DNA of 64,000 bases from an uncultured Parabacteroides sp. (GTDB taxonomy: Bacteria; Bacteroidota; Bacteroidia; Bacteroidales; Tannerellaceae): NCBI GenBank assembly GCA_900541965.1, contig UQLN01000003.1:1-64000 (forward strand), given 5' to 3'. The notes under the pieces were generated by a model, which had not been told where the DNA came from, did not search any database, and was given only the letters and a program-made list of their open reading frames with translations. Position 1 is the stretch's first letter. Each line of letters opens with the position of its first letter. Of this stretch, positions 23,653-34,500 are shown piece after piece. Both the position numbers and the translations under genes were made by a program.

Positions 23653-24921
23653 ATGGAAATATTAATTATCATTGGTCTTATCTTATTAAATGGTGTTCTT
23701 TCAATGTCCGAAATAGCTTTGGTATCGGCTCGTAAAACGCGTCTCGAGGTTGAAGCCAAGCGTGGTAAAAAATCTGCACAGACAGCCCTGAAGCTGGCTA
23801 ATGAACCGGATAAGTTCTTGTCTACCATTCAGATTGGTATTACACTGATTGGTATTTTAACCGGTTTGTATTCCGGAGAAGCATTTGCAGGTTCGCTTGC
23901 AGAATATGTGCGCCACATACCTCATCTGGAAAATTATGCATTGGTTATTTCTAAAACTACGATTGTCGTGATAGTGACTTATCTGACATTGATTATGGGT
24001 GAACTTGTTCCCAAACGTATCGGAATGGGATATGCGGAAAAGGTATCCATGTTGATTGCCAAGCCTATGAATATCCTTTCTATGATAGCATCGCCGTTTG
24101 TGTGGCTATTATCCAAAAGTACGGAATTTACAATCAAGATAACAGGTATCGATTCGGTTGAAGAAAATAAAGTAACCGAAGAAGAAATTAAAGCGATTGT
24201 AAAAGAAGGTCTTGATGGTGGGGAAGTCCAAGAAGTGGAACAGGATATTGTAGAACGAGTTTTCAATCTGGGCGATCGGAATGTTGGCTCCATCATGACA
24301 CACCGCAGTGAATTGGTATGGCTGGATACGACAGACAATATCGAGCAAATCCGCGATAAAGTTCAGAAAAACCTATTCAATATTTATCCCGTATCATCCG
24401 GTAAATTTGATAATATCAAAGGGGTCGTTTACCTGAAAGATTTGTTCGGCCGTATCGACGAGCCTACTTTTTCATTGGAACAGGCAGTCCATCCTGCGCA
24501 GTATTTTCCGGAAAACCTGAGTGTATATAATGCATTGGAACAATTGAAACAAGCTCGTGTTAAATACGGACTTGTGACGGATGAGTTCGGAGGCATACAG
24601 GGTATTGTGACTCTAAAAGACATTATGGAAGGTTTAATCGGCCAAGTTCCGGAATTGGGAGAGGAACCGGAGATTGTGAAGCGTGCAGATGATTCCTGGC
24701 TGGTAGACGGCCAGTACAACTTCTATGATTTCCTTGAATATTTTGACATGGAGGATCTTTATGCCGAACACGACTATAACACATTGAGCGGTTTAATCCT
24801 CGAAATTCTGGAACGTGTACCAAAGACCGGCGAAAAACTTACATGGCTTTCATTCGAGTTTGAAATTGTCGATATGGACGGTGCCCGTATCGACAAAGTG
24901 CTCGTTACAAAAGTAGACTAA
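23653..24921 (+). CDS. HlyC/CorC-family membrane protein (CNNM, CBS and CorC domains)
   Basis: A 422-residue membrane protein of the hemolysin-C/CorC/magnesium efflux group. Three or four hydrophobic helices in residues 1-150 form the CNNM (DUF21) domain, with SMSEIALVSARKTRLE. A pair of CBS domains follows (GSIMTHRSELVWLD to LKDIMEGLIG, about 200-330), then the CorC/HlyC domain to the C terminus. The start at 23653 (MEILIIIGL) is chosen because the upstream in-frame TTG at 23608 precedes a TATCTTCG sequence at 23620-23627 that resembles a -7 box. Role in divalent cation efflux or sensing is the family expectation. Its 3' end overlaps the converging trkA gene by 4 bases. Confidence 0.88.
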   Translation: MEILIIIGLILLNGVLSMSEIALVSARKTRLEVEAKRGKKSAQTALKLANEPDKFLSTIQIGITLIGILTGLYSGEAFAGSLAEYVRHIPHLENYALVISKTTIVVIVTYLTLIMGELVPKRIGMGYAEKVSMLIAKPMNILSMIASPFVWLLSKSTEFTIKITGIDSVEENKVTEEEIKAIVKEGLDGGEVQEVEQDIVERVFNLGDRNVGSIMTHRSELVWLDTTDNIEQIRDKVQKNLFNIYPVSSGKFDNIKGVVYLKDLFGRIDEPTFSLEQAVHPAQYFPENLSVYNALEQLKQARVKYGLVTDEFGGIQGIVTLKDIMEGLIGQVPELGEEPEIVKRADDSWLVDGQYNFYDFLEYFDMEDLYAEHDYNTLSGLILEILERVPKTGEKLTWLSFEFEIVDMDGARIDKVLVTKVD

Positions 24922-25604
24922 ATATCAGTTAGTCTGTGTAAAACATCCATTTTACCGAATAGAATCAACAAATCACCCTCTTCAATAGTCAAGTCCGGGG
25001 TGATTTTGTTGATTACGGTATATTGGGTTTGCTTTATTCCGATCAGATTCCTTTCAATTGTCGGGCGTTCTATTCCTACCAGGCGTACCCCGAAATTTTC
25101 TTCCAGTTTAATTATCTGAAGAGTCTGCCCTACAAAAGAAGGAGGAGTTTTTATTTTATAAATATGATGGGTTTCGGTAACCTTATACCAGTCTTTAAAT
25201 AAATCTCCTAAAAGGGACTGGGAAGCATAAATTGCAGCAAAATTATCCTCGGGTGTGATAATCTCCGTTACACCGATAGAATTGATTACAGCCTCATGAA
25301 TAGGAGAGATTCCCCGTACAATCAGTTTGTCTACATTCAGATTCTTAAGCAAAGCCACTGTTTGGATAGAAGTTCCGAAATCTTTTCCGAATGTTACGAA
25401 AACAGCATCCATTTCATTTAAAGGGAGCGTGTTTAACGCATCACGGTCTGTAGAATCGAGTCCGATTGCTCCGGAAATAGTGCCTTTAACAGCTTCTATT
25501 TTATGCGTGTTTATATCAATCCCGATTACTTCATTACCGATCTGAGTCAGATTTTCGGCAATGGCACGTCCTAAATTTCCTAACCCTATTACTAAGTATT
25601 TCAT
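24918..25604 (-). CDS. trkA: Potassium uptake regulatory subunit (RCK/TrkA family)
   Basis: A 228-residue cytoplasmic gating subunit with a single RCK domain, the size of KtrA rather than the double-domain TrkA. Residues 1-25 (MKYLVIGLGNLGRAIAENL) are the nucleotide-binding Gly-rich loop, with the acidic end of strand 2 in VIGIDINTHK. A TrkA-C domain covers about 140-225. It regulates the channel encoded just upstream; the gap is 14 bases and the two are clearly one operon. Confidence 0.92.
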   Translation of the reverse strand: MKYLVIGLGNLGRAIAENLTQIGNEVIGIDINTHKIEAVKGTISGAIGLDSTDRDALNTLPLNEMDAVFVTFGKDFGTSIQTVALLKNLNVDKLIVRGISPIHEAVINSIGVTEIITPEDNFAAIYASQSLLGDLFKDWYKVTETHHIYKIKTPPSFVGQTLQIIKLEENFGVRLVGIERPTIERNLIGIKQTQYTVINKITPDLTIEEGDLLILFGKMDVLHRLTDI

Positions 25605-25618
25605 ATCTAACTATTTTA

Positions 25619-27442
25619 TTACATTAATATATTTTCCTGGGGATATGTGTAATTATTCTTTTTGTATTCCTTATAAAAGCTGATGAAGAAGGTCAGGATA
25701 CCTATACGTCCTACCAGCATGGAACTGATAATAATAAGTTTTCCCGCCACCGAGAGCATCGGGCTAAAATTCAGGCTTAATCCTACTGTACTTAAGGCAG
25801 AGACTGTTTCAAATGTCAGGGTGAATACCGAGGCTCCTTTTTCTGTTATAGACAGAGCCGTAACCGCAGCACCCAACCAGCAAAAATATAAAACGATAAT
25901 AGCGAAAGCCCTGCGAATGGTTGCAGAAGAAAGTTCACGTTTACGTATCTCTACGTTTTCTTTTCCCCGTGCCATATTATGTGCAGTAAATAAGGCGACA
26001 CAAACCGTTGTTACTTTCAAACCGCCACCGGTTGACATTGGTGCTGCACCGATAATCATTAAGATAAGTGTCAGCATCAGGGTACTTGTTGCAAGTGTGC
26101 TCATATCTGCTACACAAAATCCGGCGGTTCGGGGAGTAACCGCTCCTAAAAAGGCATTAGCCAACTGTTCTCTGAACGGTATGCCTGCAAGGGTATTGTC
26201 CATCTCTGAGAAATAATACAGGATTGTTCCTCCGATAACCAATATAAGAGTAGAAATAACGACAATATATGTATTGATATTGATAATACGGGGCATATGG
26301 ATATAATGCTTCTGGCGTCCTATCAATATTTTGAATCCGTTTATAATCAGATGCCTCAGCAGTTTCAAATAATTGAATACGATCGGGAAACCCAATCCTC
26401 CGAATATAATCAGAAGTCCGATCCATACGTGCAGTTTATATTTATGGACAACCAATGGGGCATACATATTTTCACTAAGCGTAGAAATACCCGCGTTACA
26501 GAAAGCGGATACAGCATGAAAAATGGCAAAAAAGACATCATCAGCCATAGTCGCTCCAGGAATGCTTCCCTTTATATCCAGGTATATAAGGTAGGCACCT
26601 ATACCTTCTATAAATAGAGTAACGAACAGGATATTCAGAATCACCTTAAAAAGCCCGTTGGTACGGTCCTCATTCAACATATCTTTTAAAATCAGCTTAC
26701 TGGAAAAAGACGAATGTCCCATAAAAGACAGTGCAAAAAAACTGGTAAATGTCATTACGCCTATACCACCTATCTGTATCAGGAGCATAATAATAATATG
26801 GCCGGTATGTGTGAATGTTGTGGCTACATCTACAGAGGTCAGGCCGGTAACACAGACGGATGTAGTGGAAATGAATAAAGCATCTATAAAATGTATGCCA
26901 TGTACTGTTGCATTGGGTAGCATTAATAATCCGGAACCAACCAATATGACGAATACAAAGCTTAGCAGAAATAGCATGGAAGGCTTGATATGACTCTGCA
27001 AAAGTGTGAATGTTTGCCGTGACAGGTGGATAACACTGAGCAAAAGCAACAGGAAATATACGAATACCGGTTTCGTCAGAAAACCCAGGTAAGGCAGGGA
27101 TTGGTGAATCGCTTCTTTAAAGAATACCTTTCCGGATAACACGGCAAACAGGAAAAAGTAGATACCAATATCCAAATAAAGCATTTTTTCCTGTACAATT
27201 TCTTTAAATTTTACAATGTATCGTATCGTTATTCCCGCGAAAAAGGCTAATAGTATATATACCCTGCTCAGTTCCAGCATATGGGCAGTATGTGGAGAGT
27301 ATTTAAAACCGAATTGGTAAACCAATAAGAAAAGTGATGCTAGGGATGCCATCAGAATTAAGCCCTCTGCTATCACATTTAACAGTCCTTTTATGCTGGC
27401 CCAGTATATCCGGAAGGAAAATTGTAGATGTTTTATGTCCAT
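25619..27442 (-). CDS. trkH: Potassium transporter, TrkH/KtrB family
   Basis: A 607-residue polytopic membrane protein. The four selectivity-filter repeats are recognisable through TTSVCVTGLTSVDV, HAVSAFCNAGIS, TPRTAGFCVADMS and TVSALSTVGLS. About 140 N-terminal residues form additional helices beyond the core KtrB length. The start is set at 27442 (ATG, MDIKHLQFS): an in-frame TTG at 27463 lies inside a likely -7 box (27461-27468). It forms an operon with the trkA gene downstream. Expected role: sodium- or proton-coupled, gated potassium uptake. Confidence 0.92.
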   Translation of the reverse strand: MDIKHLQFSFRIYWASIKGLLNVIAEGLILMASLASLFLLVYQFGFKYSPHTAHMLELSRVYILLAFFAGITIRYIVKFKEIVQEKMLYLDIGIYFFLFAVLSGKVFFKEAIHQSLPYLGFLTKPVFVYFLLLLLSVIHLSRQTFTLLQSHIKPSMLFLLSFVFVILVGSGLLMLPNATVHGIHFIDALFISTTSVCVTGLTSVDVATTFTHTGHIIIMLLIQIGGIGVMTFTSFFALSFMGHSSFSSKLILKDMLNEDRTNGLFKVILNILFVTLFIEGIGAYLIYLDIKGSIPGATMADDVFFAIFHAVSAFCNAGISTLSENMYAPLVVHKYKLHVWIGLLIIFGGLGFPIVFNYLKLLRHLIINGFKILIGRQKHYIHMPRIININTYIVVISTLILVIGGTILYYFSEMDNTLAGIPFREQLANAFLGAVTPRTAGFCVADMSTLATSTLMLTLILMIIGAAPMSTGGGLKVTTVCVALFTAHNMARGKENVEIRKRELSSATIRRAFAIIVLYFCWLGAAVTALSITEKGASVFTLTFETVSALSTVGLSLNFSPMLSVAGKLIIISSMLVGRIGILTFFISFYKEYKKNNYTYPQENILM

Positions 27443-27460
27443 AATAATATCTTTGTGCGC

Positions 27461-27468
27461 CAAATCTA
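27461..27468 (-). promoter_or_regulatory. -7 box TAGATTTG of the trkH-trkA operon
   Basis: Exact TAnnTTTG match on the minus strand, 18 bases before the ATG at 27442. No clear TTTG upstream. It argues against translation from the TTG at 27463. Confidence 0.5.
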
Positions 27469-27577
27469 TAAAATAAAAACTGAATCGGAGAGGAAGAGTT
27501 TTAATGTTGCAGATAATATATGTTAAATCATATCATGCGCGAAATCTATTTATTATCATCATGAAAAAAGAAAAAAG

Positions 27578-27585
27578 TATCTTTG
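27578..27585 (+). promoter_or_regulatory. -7 box TATCTTTG of xylulokinase
   Basis: Exact TAnnTTTG match, 87 bases before the start at 27673; no good -33 seen. Confidence 0.45.
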
Positions 27586-27672
27586 CAGACAATGAATGCT
27601 GCCTATTTGTCTGTTTCATAACGATACAGTAAGTTGTGTTCGATAGGTTAAATAAGAATAAACCATAAAGAT

Positions 27673-29163
27673 ATGTATTTATTAGGCTGTGATATAGGAA
27701 GTTCTTCTGTGAAGGCTTCTATTGTAGACAAAGAGTCCGGATTGACAGTCTCTTCAGATTTCTATCCCAAAGAGGAAGCTCCTATTTATGCACCTCGTAC
27801 AGGATGGGCAGAACAAAATCCGGAAGATTGGTGGAAATATTTGAAAATAGCAATAAAAGGGGCTATCGCCAAAGCCGGCATTGCCGGTACGGATATAAAA
27901 GCTATCGGTATTTCATATCAGATGCATGGGCTTGTACTTGTAAATAAAAAGATGGAAGTATTGCGTCCGTCCATTATTTGGTGCGACAGCCGGGCGGTTC
28001 CTTATGGCGAACGTGCATTCAAAATATTAGGTGAAAAAGCATGTCTGAATCATCTGCTAAATTCTCCGGGAAATTTTACAGCATCTAAACTCGCCTGGGT
28101 AAAAGAATATGAGCCTGCTATTTATGACACCATCTATAAATTCATGTTACCGGGTGATTTTATCGCCATGAGAATGACAGGAGATATTGTGACAACGGTA
28201 TCGGGGCTTTCCGAAGGTATTTTCTGGGATTTCCGGAATAATTGTGTTTCGGAAGATTTAATGAATTATTATGGATTCAGTAATGACTTGATTCCTCAGA
28301 TTAAACCGACTTTTGGTTTGCAGGGTGAATTATTGAATTCGGTTGCTTCCGAACTGGGACTAAAAAAAGGGACTCCGGTTACTTACCGTGCAGGTGACCA
28401 GCCGAACAATGCCTTATCCCTGAATGTATTGAAACCTGGTGAGATTGCAGCGACCGGAGGTACTTCCGGAGTAGTGTACGGGGTAAACCGTAAAGTAAAT
28501 TATGATACGCTTTCACGTGTAAATACTTTTGCACATGTCAACCATTCAGCAGAGCAACCCCGTTTGGGTGTTTTATTGTGTATCAATGGTGTTGGCATCA
28601 TGAATTCTTGGATGAAACGGACTGTCGGTACGGAAGGCATAACTTATCCGGAATTGAATGAACTGGCCGCTTCCGTACCTATCGGGGCAGAAGGACTTTC
28701 TATTCTTCCTTTTGGAAATGGTGCCGAGCGCATGCTTGAAAATAAAGAAATAGGTTGCTCTATACATGGATTGAACTTCAACATTCACAATAAGGCCCAT
28801 ATGGCTCGTGCAACGCAGGAAGGCATCGTATTCTCTTTCAAATATGGAATGGATATTATGAATGAGATGGGAATCGAGATTGATGTAATCCGTGCGGGAA
28901 ATGCCAATCTTTTCCTAAGTCCTATCTTCCGTGATGCTCTGGCGGGTGTAACCGGAACCGTAATAGAACTTTATGATACTAACGGTGCTGTTGGAGCGGC
29001 AAAGGGTGCAGGTATTGGTGCAGGTATCTATAATTCGACGGAAGAAGCTTTTGCTTCATTGAAGAAAATTAATGTAATAGAACCGGATGGTTTGAAAGCA
29101 GATAAATATTGTGGTGCTTTTGAAATATGGAAAGAGCGTTTGGAGACAGCTCTTTCTAAATAG
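27673..29163 (+). CDS. xylB: Xylulokinase (FGGY family carbohydrate kinase)
   Basis: A 496-residue sugar kinase that phosphorylates D-xylulose for the pentose phosphate pathway. The start LLGCDIGSSSVKASIVD is the phosphate-1 motif. SYQMHGLVLV and IIWCDSRAVPYGER are typical of xylulokinases, and TGGTSGVVYG is the second ATP-domain motif. The catalytic Asp is in YRAGDQPNNAL. It stands without xylose isomerase or transport genes here, so the substrate rests on family resemblance. It is followed by mtgA after 18 bases. Confidence 0.88.
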   Translation: MYLLGCDIGSSSVKASIVDKESGLTVSSDFYPKEEAPIYAPRTGWAEQNPEDWWKYLKIAIKGAIAKAGIAGTDIKAIGISYQMHGLVLVNKKMEVLRPSIIWCDSRAVPYGERAFKILGEKACLNHLLNSPGNFTASKLAWVKEYEPAIYDTIYKFMLPGDFIAMRMTGDIVTTVSGLSEGIFWDFRNNCVSEDLMNYYGFSNDLIPQIKPTFGLQGELLNSVASELGLKKGTPVTYRAGDQPNNALSLNVLKPGEIAATGGTSGVVYGVNRKVNYDTLSRVNTFAHVNHSAEQPRLGVLLCINGVGIMNSWMKRTVGTEGITYPELNELAASVPIGAEGLSILPFGNGAERMLENKEIGCSIHGLNFNIHNKAHMARATQEGIVFSFKYGMDIMNEMGIEIDVIRAGNANLFLSPIFRDALAGVTGTVIELYDTNGAVGAAKGAGIGAGIYNSTEEAFASLKKINVIEPDGLKADKYCGAFEIWKERLETALSK

Positions 29164-29181
29164 TGGGAGGCATAGAACAAG

Positions 29182-29988
29182 ATGAAACCTATACTGAAGA
29201 AAATATTGGTTTGGGGGAGAACTATTATTCTCTTTCTATTTACTTCCAGTATACTGGCTGTAGTTGCGTACAAGTTTGTTCCGGTATATTATACACCGCT
29301 AATGTTTGTCCGTTTATTCGACCAGTTTCAGGAAGGAAAACCTTTGAAACTGGAACACAAATGGGTCCCTATATCACAAATAGCTCAACCGTTGGTACAG
29401 GCTGTCGTAGCTTCGGAAGATAATCTGTTTTTGGACCATAACGGCTTTGATATAGACCAGATACAGAAAGCCAGGAAAGAAGCGGAGAAGGGAAAACGTG
29501 TCAGAGGTGCCAGTACCATTTCACAGCAAACAGCTAAAAATGTTTTTCTCTGGCAGGGAAAAAGTTACTTCCGGAAAGCTTTAGAAGCTTATTTTACCCT
29601 TTTAATCGAATGGGTTTGGGGAAAAGAACGTATTATGGAGGTCTACCTGAACTCTATCGAAATGGGAGATGGTATCTATGGAGCGGAAGCTGTAGCTAAG
29701 GCTCATTTCAATAAACCGGCTTACAAATTAACTGCTGGAGAAGCCGCCCTTATTGCCGCCTCTTTGCCTAATCCCATCCGGTTTAATTCGGGAAAACCAT
29801 CACCGTATATGTTGAAGAGACAAGGGAAAATACTCTCCCTGATGGGTAAATTAATTAAAATTGAAATGGGATACGGAGCAGGCAATCCGGATCCGGACTC
29901 AGATAATGGTAAAATTAAAAAAAGAAAGAAATGGAGAGCAGATTTGAATACTACGATCTCGGACGTATTGATTATGCCGATGCATTAA
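29182..29988 (+). CDS. mtgA: Monofunctional biosynthetic peptidoglycan transglycosylase
   Basis: A 268-residue GT51 glycosyltransferase that polymerises lipid II glycan strands. One N-terminal membrane helix (about residues 10-32) is followed by the GT51 domain. This has the catalytic Glu in VVASEDNLFLDHNGFD, the motif RGASTISQQTAKNVFLW, the second acidic motif IMEVYLNSIEMGDGIYG and AALIAASLPNP. The basic C-terminal 19 residues overlap the start of lipB by 58 bases in another frame. Typical length for the family. Confidence 0.94.
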   Translation: MKPILKKILVWGRTIILFLFTSSILAVVAYKFVPVYYTPLMFVRLFDQFQEGKPLKLEHKWVPISQIAQPLVQAVVASEDNLFLDHNGFDIDQIQKARKEAEKGKRVRGASTISQQTAKNVFLWQGKSYFRKALEAYFTLLIEWVWGKERIMEVYLNSIEMGDGIYGAEAVAKAHFNKPAYKLTAGEAALIAASLPNPIRFNSGKPSPYMLKRQGKILSLMGKLIKIEMGYGAGNPDPDSDNGKIKKRKKWRADLNTTISDVLIMPMH

Positions 29989-30599
29989 AGGAGCAAACTA
30001 CAGCTTTTGATTCTTTGCTCCAAGCGAAGGCTTCCGGAACGCAGGAAATAAACAGGCTGTTTTTCTGTGAGCATAATCCGGTTCTTACCATTGGCAAGAG
30101 CGGTAAAGATTCAAATTTGCTGATACCGGAAGATTTATTACGGTTGAAGGGTGTTTCGTTTTATCATATAAATCGGGGAGGAGATATTACTTATCATGGA
30201 CCGGGGCAGATTACCGGTTATCCGATTTTCGATATAGAATGCTGGAACTTTGGGTTGAAGCAATATATTCATCAGTTGGAAGAAACGATTATTCGTTTTC
30301 TTGCTCTTTATAGCATTAAGGGGGAACGATTGGATGGCGCAACCGGAGTGTGGATCGATCCGCAGGTTCAAGGTAGGGCCCGTAAAGTTTGTGCGATAGG
30401 AGTAAAGAGTAGCCGTTTTGTCACCATGCATGGCTTTGCTTTGAATATAAATACGGATTTGAGTTATTTTAGCCTGATTAATCCTTGTGGCTTTATAGAC
30501 AAGGGGGTTACTTCCCTGGAAAAAGAGTTAGGCAGAAAAGTCGATTTTGAGATGGCAAAAGCCCAGCTTCATGCCATTTTTAAAGAAATGTTTCCCTAA
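29931..30599 (+). CDS. lipB: Octanoyl-[ACP]:protein N-octanoyltransferase
   Basis: A 222-residue enzyme that moves octanoyl from acyl carrier protein to lipoyl domains, the first step of endogenous lipoate synthesis. Motifs: RGGDITYHGPGQITGYPI, KVCAIGVKSSRFVTMHGFALN and the catalytic Cys in NPCGFIDKGVTSL. The N terminus ESRFEYYDLGRIDYADAL aligns with family starts, so the 58-base overlap with mtgA seems genuine. The dus gene overlaps its stop by one base. It would supply the lipoylated E2 encoded at 17249-18571. Confidence 0.94.
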   Translation: MESRFEYYDLGRIDYADALKEQTTAFDSLLQAKASGTQEINRLFFCEHNPVLTIGKSGKDSNLLIPEDLLRLKGVSFYHINRGGDITYHGPGQITGYPIFDIECWNFGLKQYIHQLEETIIRFLALYSIKGERLDGATGVWIDPQVQGRARKVCAIGVKSSRFVTMHGFALNINTDLSYFSLINPCGFIDKGVTSLEKELGRKVDFEMAKAQLHAIFKEMFP

Positions 30600-31537
30600 T
30601 GAGTTTACCTGTCCATTTTGCTCCTTTGCAAGGGTATACGGACCGGGTGTACAGGTGCGTTCATGCTAAAGTTTTTGGTGGAATAGATACGTATTATACC
30701 CCTTTCATACGTTTTGAAAAAGAGGGTTTCCGGAGCAAAGATCTGAAAGATATTGAGCCGGAAGAAAATGTGGCGATTCCTGTCGTTCCTCAGTTGATAG
30801 CAGCAACACCCAATGAATTCAGGAGTATTGCAACCCTTTTTATTGAAAAAGGGTACAGATGTGCAGACATTAATTTAGGATGCCCGTTCCCCATGCAGGT
30901 ACGCCTTCATCGTGGAGCAGGGATGCTGCCTTATAGCGATGAAATCGCTTGTTTACTGGATACAATCCATGAATTTCCCCAATTGGCATTTTCTTTAAAA
31001 ATGCGTTTAGGATGGAATTGTGAGACGGATGTTTTTCGTTTGTTGCCTTTGTTAAAGGAATATCCATTGACACATATAACATTACATCCCCGCATAGGTA
31101 CACAACAATATAAAGGGAATGTGGATTTAGATAGTTTTTCTCTCTTTTATGAGACATGTCCTGTGCCGTTGTTCTATAATGGAGATCTTTATTCTTTGAT
31201 CGATTTCCATTCTATAACGGAACGTTTTCCCCGATTGGCAGGACTGATGTCCGGTCGTGGTTTGCTGGCAAAACCTTGGTTGGCTATGGAGTATAGTTCC
31301 GGTCAAACCCTGTCTACCGGAGAGAAAAAAGAAAGACTCCGGGAGTTTCATACATTATTACAGGAAGGGTATAGTATCCGTCTGGAAGGAGGGGAACACC
31401 AGGTCCTTTCCAAAATGAAAACGGTATGGGATTATCTGTTGCCGGAGGCAGAAAAGAAGCTTCGCAAAAAAGTAGTTAAGAGTTCTTCTTTGCAGGTTTA
31501 CAATAGGGCTGTTAGTGATTTGCTGGACTCACTTTAA
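30599..31537 (+). CDS. tRNA-dihydrouridine synthase
   Basis: A 312-residue FMN TIM-barrel enzyme that reduces uridines in the tRNA D-loop. Signatures: PLQGYTDRVYR, the catalytic Cys in INLGCPFPMQ, KMRLGW and TLHPRIGTQQYKG. The ATG overlaps the lipB stop (1 base). Which Dus type it is cannot be settled by eye. Its 3' end overlaps the converging tamB gene by 26 bases, so the two C termini are encoded on opposite strands of the same DNA. Confidence 0.92.
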   Translation: MSLPVHFAPLQGYTDRVYRCVHAKVFGGIDTYYTPFIRFEKEGFRSKDLKDIEPEENVAIPVVPQLIAATPNEFRSIATLFIEKGYRCADINLGCPFPMQVRLHRGAGMLPYSDEIACLLDTIHEFPQLAFSLKMRLGWNCETDVFRLLPLLKEYPLTHITLHPRIGTQQYKGNVDLDSFSLFYETCPVPLFYNGDLYSLIDFHSITERFPRLAGLMSGRGLLAKPWLAMEYSSGQTLSTGEKKERLREFHTLLQEGYSIRLEGGEHQVLSKMKTVWDYLLPEAEKKLRKKVVKSSSLQVYNRAVSDLLDSL

Positions 31538-34500
31538 TACTGTCTGCTTTCTGTGTGGGAACAGTATCTTTGGCTACCGGTTTTGAAGGTAGTAGCCGGA
31601 AAGGTCTTTTTCTACGACGGAATATATCAGACAATGTGGTAAAATCTTTCTTATACATAATACCAACTCCCTGGGTTGTTTGGGCTTGTTTCAAGTATTT
31701 ATACAGGTCATTGGCATGATTATAGGCTTTCAGGCGTATATCTCCGCTTCTGGTCAGTTTATATTCCAAATCAAACTCTCCGATAAAAGCATTTTTCTGG
31801 TTTACATTATTCTTATAACCGAAATTACCATTGAAGAGTAAACGGTTATCGAGCAATTGACTGGATAATAACATTTCGACTTCCGTATCTTCAATACCAT
31901 TCTGGCTGGTTCGTATGTTTGTACCGATCTGAACTTTATCAGTAAGGCTGTTTAATATATTGGATATTTGTGATGATATGGCAGAAGATGCCACTGCACT
32001 GAAATCATTTGAACGATAGGGATTAACCGTATAATCCGGCGTATAGAATTTGTTAAGGACCAAAAGGTATACTATCTGGCGTGTCATCATATCTTCCGTA
32101 TCCACCAGACTTCTTACCTGTCTTTCCAATTCTTCATTCGAACCTGGGAGTTCCAGATCGAAAGCGATATTTGGAGAACGCAGCATTCCGTCCAACTTCA
32201 GCACACAGTTCACCGGAATATTTTTTCTTCCGCTCTCTGTTGCCAAACTTGCATCCAGATCCTGGATATTTGCTGTCAGGTTATAAATGGCATTCACATT
32301 CATACTGGCATTCAGCGGATCGCCACGGAAACTGATGCTACTGCCATCCCTTATCTTAAAATCTTTTCGAATTAATTGCTGGAGGCTGAAATTATAGGTT
32401 CCGTTCACAATACCAACATTTCCATACATGCGCAGGTCACTCTTGGTTCCATATTGAATTTGTAAGCTTCCGCTACAGTTACCGGATATTTTGTCGCCAG
32501 CAATGGGATCTATCAATAATGAAATATTGGCTTCGGGAGTAATATCCAGCAAGAAATTCATCCGGAGTTCCGCTCCTTCGTCTTCTTTATTGCTATTCAA
32601 TAACAGAGTCTTTTTAATAGAATCCCTGCTCATCACTTTAGATTGTTCGGCAAACTCTTTCTGATTAATAAAGGTGATGAAGTCATAGTCGGCAGCAGAA
32701 GAATTATTCATAAAATCAAGATTGATGTTCGTTTTGGGTTCATTCCGCATGTTTACATCCAGATTTATCACTTGGTCGTTTCCTTTTATGGAAGCTGTTC
32801 CTGTTCCAAATACAGTTCCGAATAAAAGCGGGTTGATTTTCTTTGTAACATCAAATACCAACATATTATGTGTCTGGACATTGACCGCAAAGGTGATGTC
32901 CTTGAAGTGTTTGTAATTAACCGCCAGGTTTACTTTGCCTGAATTTCCGAATTTGTCATGTACAACCAGATTATGAGCCGTAATCCCTTGCTTGGTAAGA
33001 TGGAGGGAATCGGAAAATGTGTAATAAGTATTCAGGAATTCTATACCTAATCCACCATCCTGAACAAAAGCATCTCCTTCTACATTCAAGGCACTGAAAG
33101 GTCCGTGCAGATGTATGTCGCCGTATCCCCGGCCCTGTATATTTTTTGCCACAGTTCCGACAAAAGGTTGCAGGAATGCAATATTGATATCATTTGCTCC
33201 GAAATAGAGGGAGAGTCCGGCATTTTTTCCGACAGGATATACATAACCGCTGACGTCGGTCCAGGTTGTATCATTTTTGTAAATGCTGCCCAGCATCATG
33301 ATACCTTTTTGGGCATCATCCCATTCGCTGAATAGATTTAGCCGCCCAAGCGGTACTTGGTTGAAAGAAAAGTTTTGTATTTCCAGATCTGTGTTTAACA
33401 TCCGGCTTTGGTATAAATCCGTTATGTGGAATGTACCTGTGGCTTTTCCTCCGAATTGGAGAACCGGAATGTTCAATATGTTGAAAATATAGCTTAACTC
33501 TACTTTTTTCAGATCCAGAAGAAGAGTATCAGCCGGATCTTTCGATACAAATCCGTTTAATTGAAGCGATTCGGTATCATTGGAAACAGAGAAATTGTGA
33601 ATCCCGACTCTTCCCTGAGATACTTCAATGTTTGCCGGGGTAATATGCCAAAGGGAATCGTTCAGAATCAAAGAGCTTTTGTTTAATGTAATATCCGTAC
33701 GAAGCACAGAATCTTTTTCCATGCCTTCTTTAGAGAAAATAGCAGATGCAGATAAGTCAGCTTTAAACAACCGCTGTTTATTGTTGGCCCATCCTATCAG
33801 GGCATTTACACAGTTGTTTTGTGCATCTACTTTCAGATCCAGATAATTCTTAAGTCCGGAAGGGCTATAATTAGTTGCTTTCAGAGCCAGGTTTGCTTTG
33901 TTTTCCAAATTATCGCATGTCAGATATCCGGATTCGAATCTGGATGCCCCGATATTGAATTTAGGTAAGTAAACTTCAATTCGGAAACGGTCATACTGGT
34001 TGTTATAATGTCCGGTTATACGTCCTTGATTCACCATTGTGAAAGGTAAATGAAGGGTAGAGGAGATGGCTTCCGTATTTTCGATTGTCAGCAACATCGT
34101 AAAATTATTATCCATTACATTCTGTTGCTGTTTTTTCTTTTTGGTGTTGACAAGTGCCGGAATATATTTTTCAAATGTGTTCATGAGACTGGGAGCAATA
34201 GTCGTAAAAGAATATGCACCGGCTATGTCTCCATTTATAATATCGGAAGTAATGGTAAGGCGGCGATCCAGCGAATGTCCGTTCGCATTAATGAGAAGCT
34301 GTTTTAAAAAGAAGCTATGTGGGGCAGTGATAAAAGAAAGGCTGTCCAAACGAATATTACCTTCCAGATTATCGATATTGTTGCCGGTGAAATCGGCATT
34401 CAGTGAGAATGATATATCCGGTTCCTGATACTTATCGGTAAGATTGAGACTATCCGGGCGGAAGTGTTCTACACGGGAGGTGAAGTTGAATTCGGAATTT

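Noticed and set aside
27443..27463. TTG start for trkH
   Set aside because: It lies inside the minus-strand box TAGATTTG, and the ATG at 27442 gives a normal N terminus.
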